This document shows positions 1-7,918 of a DNA stretch of 64,000 nucleotides, one piece after another. Origin of the DNA: Methanoregula sp. PtaB.Bin085 (GTDB taxonomy: Archaea; Halobacteriota; Methanomicrobia; Methanomicrobiales; Methanospirillaceae); NCBI RefSeq assembly GCF_002067035.1, contig NZ_MVQB01000028.1, positions 29,589-93,588 on the forward strand, read 5' to 3'. A program made the position numbers and the translations under genes. Position 1 is the first letter of the stretch; each line of letters begins with the position of its first letter. The notes below the pieces were generated by a model. That model saw nothing but the letters and a program-made list of their open reading frames with translations, made no database searches and was not told the origin of the DNA.

Positions 1-504
1 ACCAAAGGTGATGTCATCAGCATCGAGATGGCTGACAATGCCCAGAAGATGTCGGTCTCTGTCCACGGGTACCACTACTCCATCACCCTCCTTGACACCA
101 ACACGATCCGGAAGGATCCGAACCCGCCCACCATCAACCTCCCGGGCAAGATCGTTATCAAGGGCGAGGATCTGAACAATGCGATGAAAGCAGCCGCGGT
201 GATCTCCGACAAGATCGCGCTGGGGATCAACCCGAAGGACCAGACCTTCTACCTGGTTGCCGAAGGCGACACAGACCATATCCGTCGCGAATTCTCAAAA
301 GACGAACTGGTATCCCTTACCCCGGTCGAAGCCCGGTCACTCTTCAGCCTCGATTATCTCAAGGACATGGGCAAGGTCATGAGCAGGGCCGAGCAGGTCG
401 AGATCTTCCTTGGCATCGACCACCCGGTCCGCTTCTCGTTCGACATTGCCGGCGGAAACGGCCATGTCGAGTACCTCCTCGCTCCCCGGATCGAGGCTGA
501 CTGA
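1..504 (+). CDS. pcn: DNA polymerase sliding clamp PCNA (5' end outside window)
   Basis: C-terminal 167 residues of the archaeal sliding clamp, which forms a ring on DNA and tethers polymerase, ligase, FEN1 and other PIP-box proteins. The reading frame is open from base 1, so the true start lies upstream (full-length archaeal PCNA is about 245-250 residues). The alternating beta-strand and helix pattern, the interdomain stretch and the terminal LAPRIEAD are typical of the family. The stop codon overlaps the priL start by one base (TGATG), so the two replication genes are probably co-transcribed. Recognition is from overall sequence and confirmed by the neighbouring primase gene. Confidence 0.93.
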   Translation, partial: TKGDVISIEMADNAQKMSVSVHGYHYSITLLDTNTIRKDPNPPTINLPGKIVIKGEDLNNAMKAAAVISDKIALGINPKDQTFYLVAEGDTDHIRREFSKDELVSLTPVEARSLFSLDYLKDMGKVMSRAEQVEIFLGIDHPVRFSFDIAGGNGHVEYLLAPRIEAD

Positions 505-1601
505 TGGACTATTCCCCATCGGCCAAGGAACTTTCCCATTTCCCTTTTTTAAAAAAAGCCCAGGACCATATCAAGCGCTCGTTCCCCCCCATCGATCAGC
601 TGCTGAAACAGGAGAAAGGGGCACTCCTGACCGATCTCGCGGTCCGGCGGATCAACCAGGCGCTGGCGGCTAAGAAGACCATCGCCGCCCATTTCCAGCA
701 CCGCGATGACGACGAGATCGCAAGTTACGTGCTGGCCCGGATCATTGTCTCCTGCATCCAGGACAAACAGCTCTATGACCGGCTCACCCGGTATGAGGCG
801 GAACGGGCGTACTATTTCCTCAACTCCGAGACCGGCTCTGAGTCGGAGAAAGGCTGGAACGAGAATGCCGTACTGGACGACGACCAGAACAGCCGCATTG
901 CACAACACATCGCTGCCGAGTTCGGAATCGACCTTGCAAGGGACCGGATGCCGCTTGCCGATTATGTCGAGATCGTGTCCGTTCTGCACGAAGACCGGTT
1001 CAAGCTCGTCAACCGCAGGGTGAGCAAAGGGTTTGTGGAGATAAAAAAAGAGGAACTCCTCGAACTGCTCCGGGAGCGAATCCGCGTCATCCTCCGCCGC
1101 GACCTCCCCTACCACGTGCCAAAGAGCATCTGCGAGCAGCTGGCGCCCGTTGCTGAATCGATCAAAAAGGAGTACCAGGAGCAGATGCTCCGCCAGTTCG
1201 GTGCCATTGAAGAGAATGCATTCCCGCCCTGCATGCAGGCCCTGATAAAAGCCCTGACCGCCGGCACCAACCTCACCCACGCCGGCCGGTTCTCCCTGAC
1301 CTCGTTCGTCCACACAATCGGGATGGACGTCCCGGCAATCGCCCAGCTCTTTGCACGCTCACCGGACTTCGACCCGGAAAAGACCATGTACCAGGTTGAG
1401 CACATTACCGGGCGCGGGGGATCCGGGACAGAGTACACGGCACCCGCCTGTGCCGCGATGCGCACGACCGGCCTCTGTGTCAACCGCGACCAGCTCTGCG
1501 AGCACGTGAACCACCCGCTGAGTTACTACAAGGTCAGGAAGAAGGACCTGGCTGCCGGAAAAGGAAAGAAAAAGGAAGCGTTAAAAGCCCCGCCTACGTG
1601 A
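504..1601 (+). CDS. priL: DNA primase large subunit PriL
   Basis: Regulatory large subunit of the archaeal/eukaryotic primase, 365 residues, which pairs with catalytic PriS to make RNA primers. The N-terminal two thirds is helical. The C-terminal domain carries four cysteines (C243, C316, C325, C332) spaced as expected for the PriL 4Fe-4S cluster. The conserved stretch around residues 257-273 (THAGRFSLTSFVHTIGM) and the final HPLSYY are family signatures. The ATG overlaps the PCNA stop by one base, indicating translational coupling. A short lysine-rich tail follows the last motif. The 3' end overlaps the convergent small membrane-protein gene by 8 bp. Confidence 0.93.
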   Translation: MDYSPSAKELSHFPFLKKAQDHIKRSFPPIDQLLKQEKGALLTDLAVRRINQALAAKKTIAAHFQHRDDDEIASYVLARIIVSCIQDKQLYDRLTRYEAERAYYFLNSETGSESEKGWNENAVLDDDQNSRIAQHIAAEFGIDLARDRMPLADYVEIVSVLHEDRFKLVNRRVSKGFVEIKKEELLELLRERIRVILRRDLPYHVPKSICEQLAPVAESIKKEYQEQMLRQFGAIEENAFPPCMQALIKALTAGTNLTHAGRFSLTSFVHTIGMDVPAIAQLFARSPDFDPEKTMYQVEHITGRGGSGTEYTAPACAAMRTTGLCVNRDQLCEHVNHPLSYYKVRKKDLAAGKGKKKEALKAPPT

Positions 1602-1770
1602 TCTTTGCATTTACGAAATACCCGGCACCCGAGAGAAAGAGGATGAATACAATGATTGCCGCCAGGTATGCAGTCCCTGCAGGCATGACCATGGGAAGGA
1701 CTGCGAGGAGGATTATGAGTGTGAGGAATGCGGCAAATCCGATGATCACATCGAGAAGTCGTTCGTCCAT
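1594..1770 (-). CDS. Small two-helix membrane protein (58 aa)
   Basis: I found this short gene by translating the minus strand. It starts with ATG at 1770, begins MDERLLDVIIGFAAF and ends YFVNAKIT. Two hydrophobic segments, about residues 7-28 and 33-50, are separated by a short MPAGTA loop, so it should be a hairpin membrane protein with short polar ends. Its tail overlaps the end of priL by 8 bp. The other frames here translate to non-membrane, arginine-rich sequence, which makes this frame the plausible one. No function can be assigned. It could be tested by looking for conservation of the frame next to priL in relatives. Confidence 0.6.
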   Translation of the reverse strand: MDERLLDVIIGFAAFLTLIILLAVLPMVMPAGTAYLAAIIVFILFLSGAGYFVNAKIT

Positions 1771-2143
1771 TACCGCAGATTTTCGCTGCCGGAGGATTTA
1801 GGCTTATCCAAGTTCTTACCGGGGAGCCGGGTTTGATAAAAATCCTGTTAAATGACAGGATTATGGGGGCTGATGCCCCCATGCCCCCGATTGAGATGAA
1901 CGGCCGCCGCCCCGAAGGGCGCCCCGCGGCGGCATTCAAATACTGTTTTTCCGGACCTGCTCTGGCCCCGCCGTGCCCCGAGAGGGGCCCTGAGGCGGGG
2001 AGCCCTCACAAAAAATCCTAAATGCTGTATTTTTCATCGTTCCAGTGTGAACAAAACCAGTTCATGCATGTTTCTCCAAGGCAGATATTTTCTGAGAATC
2101 GAAAATCGATACACTCATGGTGACATAAGAAAATCATTCTGCC
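1771..2143. other. Intergenic region with GC-rich repeat, upstream of HD gene
   Basis: 373 bp without a credible gene. The central part (about 1861-2015) is a GC-rich hairpin repeat related to a sequence near 40.9 kb. The distal AT-richer part (2015-2143) presumably holds the promoter of the HD-domain gene. A GGTGA at about 2119 is too far from the ATG at 2144 to be a convincing ribosome-binding site. Confidence 0.6.
1861..2015. repeat. GC-rich intergenic repeat, copy A
   Basis: Contains a GGGGGC-TGAT-GCCCCC hairpin (1865-1880). It also has a 39-bp block (1895-1933) matching 40917-40955 with one difference. The block carries complementary arms GCCGCCGC and GCGGCGGC around a GAAGGG loop region. 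Both copies then share CCCCGCCGTGCCC some 35-45 bp later. No coding potential is evident. The nature (mobile, regulatory or RNA) is unknown. Confidence 0.7.
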
Positions 2144-2695
2144 ATGCAACGATCTGCAGCCATCGCGCTCCTCCGGCAGCACGTGCACGGGGACGCGCTC
2201 GTGAAACACTGCCTCGCAACCGGGGCGATCATGAAAGCGGTTGCCGGTCCGCTAGGCGGCGACCCGGCCCTCTGGGAAGAGATCGGGCTCCTGCACGACA
2301 TTGATTTCGAACAGGTCAACGGCGATATGCAGCAGCACGGGGTTGCCGGGGCCCGGCTTCTGAAAGTTGCCGGTATTCCGGATGACCTCTGCGGGATCAT
2401 CGCGGGCCATAATCATTTCCTTCATACCGCCCCGTACGAGACACCGGTGGAGATCTCACTCCAGGCGGCAGACAGCGCTTCGGGCCTTATCATGGCATGC
2501 GCCCTTGTCAAGGGCGGCCGGCTTTCCGATGTTTCGGTGAAGACGATAACGAAAAAAGCAAAGGAGAAGTCCTTTGCTGCCGGATGCGACCGCAACCGGA
2601 TCGCCCTCATCGGCGGCCTGATGGAGATCCCGGTCTTCTACGGTCACGCGCTGGCAGGCCTGATGGAGATCCGCACGGAACTCGGGCTGGAATAA
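2144..2695 (+). CDS. HD-domain metal-dependent phosphohydrolase
   Basis: 183-residue stand-alone HD-superfamily protein. H22, the H51-D52 doublet in LLHDID, H65, H89/H91 and D110 give the metal-ligand pattern of the family, which hydrolyses phosphomonoesters or phosphodiesters of nucleotides. Many archaea and bacteria carry this compact type, often annotated as an HDIG-domain protein, but its substrate is not known. It has no signal peptide or membrane segment and should be cytosolic. It lies 44 bp before the ThiN-family gene on the same strand; no functional link is evident. Confidence 0.82.
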   Translation: MQRSAAIALLRQHVHGDALVKHCLATGAIMKAVAGPLGGDPALWEEIGLLHDIDFEQVNGDMQQHGVAGARLLKVAGIPDDLCGIIAGHNHFLHTAPYETPVEISLQAADSASGLIMACALVKGGRLSDVSVKTITKKAKEKSFAAGCDRNRIALIGGLMEIPVFYGHALAGLMEIRTELGLE

Positions 2696-2739
2696 TCACG
2701 TTTTAAGAACAGCGACGCCAAGTACTGGATGATCGATCC

Positions 2740-3279
2740 ATGGACCCGGTACAGGAACGGAGCAATACGCTCGCAGCGCTGCAGGCTGCGGTGACGCAGA
2801 CGGAAGGATCGGCCAGTCCCCGGCTTGTCCCGCCCGAGGGCATCTCGTTCGGGTACGCCCTCAGGGGTGCCCGGGACGCCGGGAGCGTTGCCGCTGCCGC
2901 CGGGGGGATACGGAAGGGTGCCGGGGGCAGTGCCGCTGCATCCTGCTCATTCGGGACCGGTGAACCGGTTGTCCCGGTCATCCTGACTATCATGAAATTC
3001 GACCCGGCCATTCGGAGCGCTGCAATCCTGCAGTATTCCGACCGTGCGCTCAGGGTGTTTGAAAACGACCTGTTCCTCGAATGCGCTCTTTTGGATGCCG
3101 CATCATCGCAGAAAGGGATCAGCACCATGGACTGGGGTATAGCATCGTGCTGCAAAGAAGAGATCCCCGACGTCATTTACCGGAGAGGCACAACCGCTGC
3201 GGACTCGCGCATCATCCTGCCCGGTGAGGATCCGGCCGACGTTCTCAACAATATCATTATCTGCTCCAACCGCATTTAA
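2740..3279 (+). CDS. ThiN-family protein (thiamine-phosphate synthase type)
   Basis: 179 residues forming a single ThiN domain, with no fused ThiD kinase or HTH domain. Recognisable family segments are the ISFGYALRGA stretch near the N-terminus, ILTIMKFDPAIRSAAILQYS in the middle, the STMDWG motif and the PDVIYRRG near the end. ThiN in archaea replaces ThiE and joins the pyrimidine and thiazole halves of thiamine phosphate. Related stand-alone or HTH-fused domains act as thiamine-responsive regulators instead, and I cannot decide between enzyme and sensor. It is followed after 26 bp by the S17e gene. Confidence 0.78.
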   Translation: MDPVQERSNTLAALQAAVTQTEGSASPRLVPPEGISFGYALRGARDAGSVAAAAGGIRKGAGGSAAASCSFGTGEPVVPVILTIMKFDPAIRSAAILQYSDRALRVFENDLFLECALLDAASSQKGISTMDWGIASCCKEEIPDVIYRRGTTAADSRIILPGEDPADVLNNIIICSNRI

Positions 3280-3305
3280 CATAATGCACTTTGCGAGGAA
3301 ACTCC

Positions 3306-3497
3306 ATGGGAATCAAGCCATCCTATATCAAGACTATCGGAACTGAACTTGTCACCAAGCAGCGGGCAGGTTTCTCGAACAATTTTGAAGAGAACAAGCA
3401 GCAGCTTGAGAAGTCCGCGGTTATCGACAGCAAGCGGGTCCGGAACCGCATCGCCGGATACATTACAAGAAAAATAAATACCAAGAAACATTCATAA
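3306..3497 (+). CDS. rps17e: 30S ribosomal protein S17e
   Basis: 63-residue archaeal/eukaryotic small-subunit ribosomal protein. The sequence from MGIKPSYIKTIG through the KRVRNRIAGYITR motif matches the S17e family over its full usual archaeal length of about 60-67 residues. I chose the ATG at 3306 because a GAGGAAA ribosome-binding site lies just upstream and the family begins MG(I/K). A further in-frame start at 3291 would add a non-conserved extension. It immediately precedes dapA (8 bp gap), an arrangement compatible with co-transcription. Confidence 0.93.
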   Translation: MGIKPSYIKTIGTELVTKQRAGFSNNFEENKQQLEKSAVIDSKRVRNRIAGYITRKINTKKHS

Positions 3498-3505
3498 CCC
3501 TATTC

Positions 3506-4459
3506 ATGTTTGAAGGTGTCCTTCCAGCGATTATTACCCCTTTTAAAAGAAACCCCGCGATGGGCCTGGACATCCCCGGCCTTCAGAAAAACATCGGGTT
3601 TCTGCTGTCTCGTGGCGTCCACGGGATTGTGCCCTGCGGTTCGACCGGCGAATCAGCCACCCTTTCCTTTGATGAACACGAGAAGGTCATCGAGGTCACG
3701 GTCGATGCGGTCAATGGCAAGGTACCGGTCCTTGCCGGTACCGGTTCCAACAACACGGTAGAAGCGATCCGGCTGACGAAAGCTGCGAAGGACATCGGTG
3801 CAGACGGTGTGCTCGTCATCAGCCCGTACGGCAACAAGCCCAACCGGACTGGTCTTGTGAAGCACTACACGAAACTCGCCGACCTCGATATCCCGGTCGT
3901 CATCTACAATATCCCCGGCAGGACCGGCCAGAACCTGGAGCCGGACCTGATCGCAGAACTGGCGCAGCACCCCAATATCGTCGGGGTTAAGGAAGCCAGC
4001 GGCAACATCGGCCAGATGTCCCGCGTCATCGAGGAGACGCAGGACGAGGACTTCGTGCTCATCTCCGGCGACGACAATATCACCATCCCCGTCATGGCGC
4101 TGGGCGGAGCGGGGGTTATCTCGGTTGCGGCCAACATCGACCCGGCCCGGATGGTCGCCATGTGCGACGCGATGAGGAAGGGAGACTACCAGAAGGCGCT
4201 CGTGCTCCATTACGCGATGTCGCCGCTGTTCCGGTCCATGTTCATAGATACGAACCCAATCCCGGTCAAGAAAGCGGCCGAACTGATGGGGCTGGCCGGC
4301 GGACCTGTCCGACTCCCGCTTGACGATCTTGACGCGGCGAAGACCGAGCAGCTGAAAAAGGTCCTTGCAACCATCCCGAAATCCGGAGCACGTGCGGTAC
4401 CGAAGAAGCCGGCCAAATCCCCGGCAAAGAAGCCCGCCGCAAAAGGCCGGAGACGGTGA
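3506..4459 (+). CDS. dapA: 4-Hydroxy-tetrahydrodipicolinate synthase DapA
   Basis: 317-residue class I aldolase that condenses pyruvate with aspartate semialdehyde in the diaminopimelate/lysine pathway. Seen: the GSTGESATL phosphate/carboxylate-binding loop, the tyrosine of VIYNIPGRTG, the Schiff-base lysine in VGVKEASGN, and the GGAGVISV strand. The enzyme proper is about 290 residues. Here a 25-residue lysine/alanine/proline tail (containing KSPAKK and ending GRRR) is appended, which is unusual for DapA and resembles nucleic-acid-binding tails. dapB follows after 6 bp and asd lies downstream, so the early lysine pathway is clustered. Confidence 0.95.
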   Translation: MFEGVLPAIITPFKRNPAMGLDIPGLQKNIGFLLSRGVHGIVPCGSTGESATLSFDEHEKVIEVTVDAVNGKVPVLAGTGSNNTVEAIRLTKAAKDIGADGVLVISPYGNKPNRTGLVKHYTKLADLDIPVVIYNIPGRTGQNLEPDLIAELAQHPNIVGVKEASGNIGQMSRVIEETQDEDFVLISGDDNITIPVMALGGAGVISVAANIDPARMVAMCDAMRKGDYQKALVLHYAMSPLFRSMFIDTNPIPVKKAAELMGLAGGPVRLPLDDLDAAKTEQLKKVLATIPKSGARAVPKKPAKSPAKKPAAKGRRR

Positions 4460-4465
4460 GATCCG

Positions 4466-5230
4466 ATGGCAAAGGTCGTTGTCTGCGGCGCCTCCGGCCG
4501 CATGGGCCAGATCATCGGCCGCATGGTGCATGAGTCGAAAGATCTCGAGCTGGTAGGGGGTATCAACCTCAAGCCGGCGTCTTTCTTCGGTGCCGAGATC
4601 GTTGCGGCCAAAGATGCGGATGCCTTCCTGAAAAAGACGAAAGCGGATGTGCTGATCGATTTCACGGTCGCCTCGGCAGTCGTGGACAACGTGAAGCTGG
4701 CAGCCCGGAACAACTGCGCCCTCGTGGTGGGGACGACCGGCATCTCCGCGGAACAGAGGACGGAGATGGAGAAAGCGATCAGCGGCCATGTCCCGGCCGT
4801 CATCTCCACCAACTTCTCGATAGGCATGAACATCTTCCAGCAGCTTGTCCGGCAGTCGGCAAAACTTCTGAAGGAGTACGATATTGAGGTGATCGAAGCC
4901 CACCACCGGAACAAGAAGGATGCACCGAGCGGGACGGCAAAGACCCTTCTTCAGATCATCGAGGAGGAGGCGGGCGCCCGCGACAAGATGTACGGGCGCG
5001 AGGGCATGACCGAACGGAAAAATGAGATCGGCGTGCATGTCATCCGCGGCGGGGATATCGTCGGCGACCACACGGTGATGTTCTCGAAGAACTTCGAAAC
5101 AATCGAGCTCTCCCACCGGGCGTACGACCGGTCGGTCTTTGCCAGCGGTGCCGTCATGGCAGCACGCTGGGTCGTGGGTAAAAAGCCCGGCATCTACGGC
5201 ATGAACGACGTGCTGGCGCTGAAGAAGTGA
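4466..5230 (+). CDS. dapB: 4-Hydroxy-tetrahydrodipicolinate reductase DapB
   Basis: 254-residue NAD(P)H-dependent reductase acting directly after DapA. The N-terminal Rossmann motif GASGRMGQ, the VGTTGIS loop, and the substrate-binding stretch EAHHRNKKDAPSGTA (catalytic His and Lys) are all present, followed by the family's GVHVIRGGD and VGDHTVMF segments. Length is normal. It is 6 bp downstream of dapA in the same direction and clearly part of that operon. No anomalies seen. Confidence 0.96.
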   Translation: MAKVVVCGASGRMGQIIGRMVHESKDLELVGGINLKPASFFGAEIVAAKDADAFLKKTKADVLIDFTVASAVVDNVKLAARNNCALVVGTTGISAEQRTEMEKAISGHVPAVISTNFSIGMNIFQQLVRQSAKLLKEYDIEVIEAHHRNKKDAPSGTAKTLLQIIEEEAGARDKMYGREGMTERKNEIGVHVIRGGDIVGDHTVMFSKNFETIELSHRAYDRSVFASGAVMAARWVVGKKPGIYGMNDVLALKK

Positions 5231-5481
5231 GACTCAATTTTCCGGTTCTGTACAGGTTGGAGAACGTAATTGAATCTTGTGCCTGCCTGATTTACAGAGG
5301 AATCTGACCCATTTGTCCGGAGTGGAAGACCCATGACACGTTCTTCTTCTTTGTCGGATCTGTCGACCCCCGTTATGTCGAAGACGCTTTGCGTTCTTCT
5401 CCTGACTCGCCTCTGATGAGGCTCGTCAAATAGAAACCCTTTTTTTCCTTCCGCCAAAACATATAGAGCGGAGTGAACGAG

Positions 5482-5655
5482 TTGGTAGCAGTCGTTGACA
5501 AAGAGAAGTGTACCGGATGCGAAACCTGCGTGAGTGAATGTCCTGCCTCGGCAATAACGCTCGAGAACGAGAAGGCAAAGGTCGATAAGGACATGTGCGT
5601 TGACTGCCAGACCTGCGTTGACGTCTGCCCGTCGGAAGCAATCCACATGGAATAA
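5482..5655 (+). CDS. Two-cluster 4Fe-4S ferredoxin
   Basis: About 57-residue ferredoxin with two CxxCxxCxxxCP motifs (CTGCETCVSECP and CVDCQTCVDVCP), so it should hold two 4Fe-4S clusters and serve as a soluble low-potential electron carrier. A GTG start at 5473 is possible, but the GGAG at 5470-5473 overlaps it. A TTG at 5482 is placed 8 nt after that Shine-Dalgarno and gives an N-terminus MVAVVDKEKC, so I prefer it. The gene sits between dapB and asd but is separated by about 240 bp on each side, so it may be transcribed alone. The partner enzyme is unknown. Confidence 0.88.
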   Translation: MVAVVDKEKCTGCETCVSECPASAITLENEKAKVDKDMCVDCQTCVDVCPSEAIHME

Positions 5656-5918
5656 GCCCGGATATAAGACTCCGGCACCAGTACACTGTTTTTCCTGTCC
5701 CCCGGGACTGGCGGGGCGCTTTGTATCCGGTATCCCGATCGGGGATTATCGTTTTTCCCAAACAGGACCACAGGGCATATTCGGAATACTCCGGAAGACA
5801 TCTGGAGCGGGAAAATCGTACAAAAAACAATGTTTTTATCATCACAGATGAAATGGGACACTATTATCCGCCATACCTGATATGGCGGAACGAGACAGAC
5901 ACACAGGACCTGACACCT

Positions 5919-6938
5919 ATGATCAATGTTGCAGTACTCGGAGCCACGGGAAATGTCGGCCAGCGGTTCGTCGAAGAGCTGGCAGATCACCCCTGGTTCA
6001 ACCTTACGACACTCGCCGCTTCCGACCGCAGTGCGGGAAAACCCTATGGTTCGATCGTCAAATGGCGGCTTGACACTCCTTTCCCGGAGAAGATCGGGAA
6101 GATCAAAGTCGTTCCGACCTCGCCAAAGGCGATGAAGAACGTGGACCTTGTCTTCTCGGCCCTGCCGGCCGAGATCGCTACCAGCGTGGAGCAGGAATTT
6201 GCCGACGCAGGCATAGCGGTATGCAGCAATGCAAGTTCCCACCGGATGAATCCCATCATTCCCCTGGTGGTTCCCGAAGTAAACCCGGAACACCTGGGCC
6301 TTATCGACGTCCAGAAGGATACCGGCCGTGACGGGTTCATCGTTACGAACCCGAACTGTTCCACCATCATGATGGTCACTGCGCTCGCTCCCCTGCGCAA
6401 ATTTAAGTTCACTGATGTCCGCGTTGCCACCATGCAGGCGATCTCCGGCGCCGGGTTCGAAGGTGTTGCAGCGATGGCCATCTATGACAATGTCATCCCC
6501 TACATCGGCAAGGAAGAAGAGAAGATGGAGACCGAGACCCTCAAGATCATGGGCACGCTGAAGGGCAGGAAAGTGGTCAATGCCCCGTTCAAAGTCAGCG
6601 CCAGCTGCCACCGCGTGCCCGTTATTGACGGCCATACGATGGCGGTCTGGGTGGACATCAAAGAGCCGGTCGAGAAGCTGAAGAAGGCGTTCCGGGACTA
6701 CAAGCCGCCCATCAGAGGACTGCCGACGCAGCCCAAAGAGTCGATCCACTTCTTTGACGAGGAACAGGACCGGCCCCAGCCGCGCCTCGACCGTATGCGG
6801 GGCAACGGGATGACCGTCTCGGTCGGCCGCCTGCGGGAAGGCATCCGCTTTATTGCCATGGGGCACAATACCATCCGCGGCGCTGCCGGCGCAAGCGTGC
6901 TCAACGCGGAACTGATCGTGAAGAAGAAGTATCTCTGA
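5919..6938 (+). CDS. asd: Aspartate-semialdehyde dehydrogenase
   Basis: 339-residue enzyme reducing aspartyl phosphate to aspartate semialdehyde, the branch-point metabolite for lysine (via DapA), threonine and methionine. The Rossmann motif GATGNVGQ is at residues 8-15 when translation starts at the ATG at 5919, which is why I reject the open 66-codon upstream extension. The catalytic cysteine lies in NPNCSTIM and the substrate-binding histidine region near SCHRVPV. The length fits the archaeal/fungal-type ASD subfamily. It is followed after 14 bp by alba. Confidence 0.94.
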   Translation: MINVAVLGATGNVGQRFVEELADHPWFNLTTLAASDRSAGKPYGSIVKWRLDTPFPEKIGKIKVVPTSPKAMKNVDLVFSALPAEIATSVEQEFADAGIAVCSNASSHRMNPIIPLVVPEVNPEHLGLIDVQKDTGRDGFIVTNPNCSTIMMVTALAPLRKFKFTDVRVATMQAISGAGFEGVAAMAIYDNVIPYIGKEEEKMETETLKIMGTLKGRKVVNAPFKVSASCHRVPVIDGHTMAVWVDIKEPVEKLKKAFRDYKPPIRGLPTQPKESIHFFDEEQDRPQPRLDRMRGNGMTVSVGRLREGIRFIAMGHNTIRGAAGASVLNAELIVKKKYL

Positions 6939-6952
6939 CAGCGGAGGACACC

Positions 6953-7234
6953 ATGCAGCAGGTAAAAGAGAACACCGTGTTTGTCGGGAACAAGCCGGTC
7001 ATGAATTACGTTCTTGCCGTCGTGACGCAGTTCAACAATGGCGCGGAGGAAGTGGCGATCAAGGCACGCGGCAAGGCGATCTCCCGGGCTGTTGATACCG
7101 CCGAGATATCCCTCAACCGGTTTCTTGAGGGGGTTGTGAAAAAGGAGATTATCACCTCGACTGAGATCATCGATACCGATACCGGCAAGACCAATGTCTC
7201 CAGCATTGAGATCATCCTTGCCAGCAAGAAATAA
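6953..7234 (+). CDS. albA: Chromatin protein Alba
   Basis: 93-residue dimeric DNA/RNA-binding chromatin protein. The N-terminal [16 protein letters not shown], the GKAISRAVD segment with the conserved lysine/arginine of the binding surface, and the IEIILASKK end are typical. In methanogens Alba compacts DNA and can be regulated by lysine acetylation. It lies 14 bp after asd in the same direction. An AT-rich, T-run-containing stretch (from 7235) follows the stop and could terminate the transcript. Confidence 0.93.
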   Translation: MQQVKENTVFVGNKPVMNYVLAVVTQFNNGAEEVAIKARGKAISRAVDTAEISLNRFLEGVVKKEIITSTEIIDTDTGKTNVSSIEIILASKK

Positions 7235-7308
7235 ATTTTTGCATTTTTCAGACGGCGATAGTACCCGACCCAAAACGATTTAAACAGAATTCACGTACTT
7301 ATTCAGCA

Positions 7309-7824
7309 ATGCGAGCCTATGCTCTGGCTTTCCTGATGCTCGTCCTCGCGGGGTGTGCAGCCCCGGCCATGGCGGCAGACAATGACCGGTACAGTTATAT
7401 CACGGTCGAGGACATCCATATCAGGCTCGATAACGGAACAGCGGTTATCCATGTCAATTATACCGTTGACGAAGGGACCCGGTTTATCTTCTTCCTGCTG
7501 GGCAAACAGGATCTCAAAACCAAACTGCTGAAGATCCTGAACTACGAGGATGCCAGGATCCAGAGAATCGACCTCTCGAGCGCGGATTTTACCGTATACA
7601 ATGCTTCGCAGTCCTACGGAAACGGGGTATACTGGTATCCCTCCCATGAGTTCAATGTCGTCATCCCGTTCCTCACCGTTCAGTCACCGCAGGCCACCAA
7701 GCGGTTCAACAATACAAAACAATTCCCCGGGGGGATGGGATTCTTTACGGATATGGATGTGCAGGGACCAGGAATAAAAGCAGAGTCACAGACCAACGCT
7801 CCGGTTCCTCCGCAACAAAACTGA
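7309..7824 (+). CDS. Predicted secreted protein of unknown function
   Basis: 171 residues. The first 22 form a signal peptide (hydrophobic core ALAFLMLVLAGCA, then a likely cut near AMA-AD). LAGC also resembles a lipobox, so a lipoprotein form is possible. The mature part is beta-rich (alternating polar/hydrophobic strands, VHVNYTV-like segments, several N-x-S/T sites) and ends in a low-complexity Q/P/N tail. I do not recognise the family. It follows the alba operon after 74 bp and is probably expressed separately. Confidence 0.75.
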   Translation: MRAYALAFLMLVLAGCAAPAMAADNDRYSYITVEDIHIRLDNGTAVIHVNYTVDEGTRFIFFLLGKQDLKTKLLKILNYEDARIQRIDLSSADFTVYNASQSYGNGVYWYPSHEFNVVIPFLTVQSPQATKRFNNTKQFPGGMGFFTDMDVQGPGIKAESQTNAPVPPQQN

Positions 7825-7918
7825 TTCAGTCCATACCGTGTTTTCTTTTGCAGGCCTCCTTTTATCATTTCACGATGAACGAAAAATGCACCGGCATGCC
7901 TGAAAACGGTACCGTATG

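Noticed and set aside
1833..2021. Short plus-strand open frame in repeat copy A
   Set aside because: Lies entirely in the hairpin repeat and is not protein-like.
3653..5116. Long minus-strand open frame (487 codons) across dapA/dapB
   Set aside because: Full overlap with two clear enzymes on the plus strand; Arg/His-rich composition without family motifs, a typical high-GC shadow.
5410..5425. Box C-like TGATGA suggesting a C/D small RNA upstream of the ferredoxin gene
   Set aside because: No convincing D box at proper spacing nor guide complement, so not enough support.
5373..6866. Minus-strand open frame of 497 codons over ferredoxin and asd
   Set aside because: Shadow of asd; no recognisable domain, unlikely composition.
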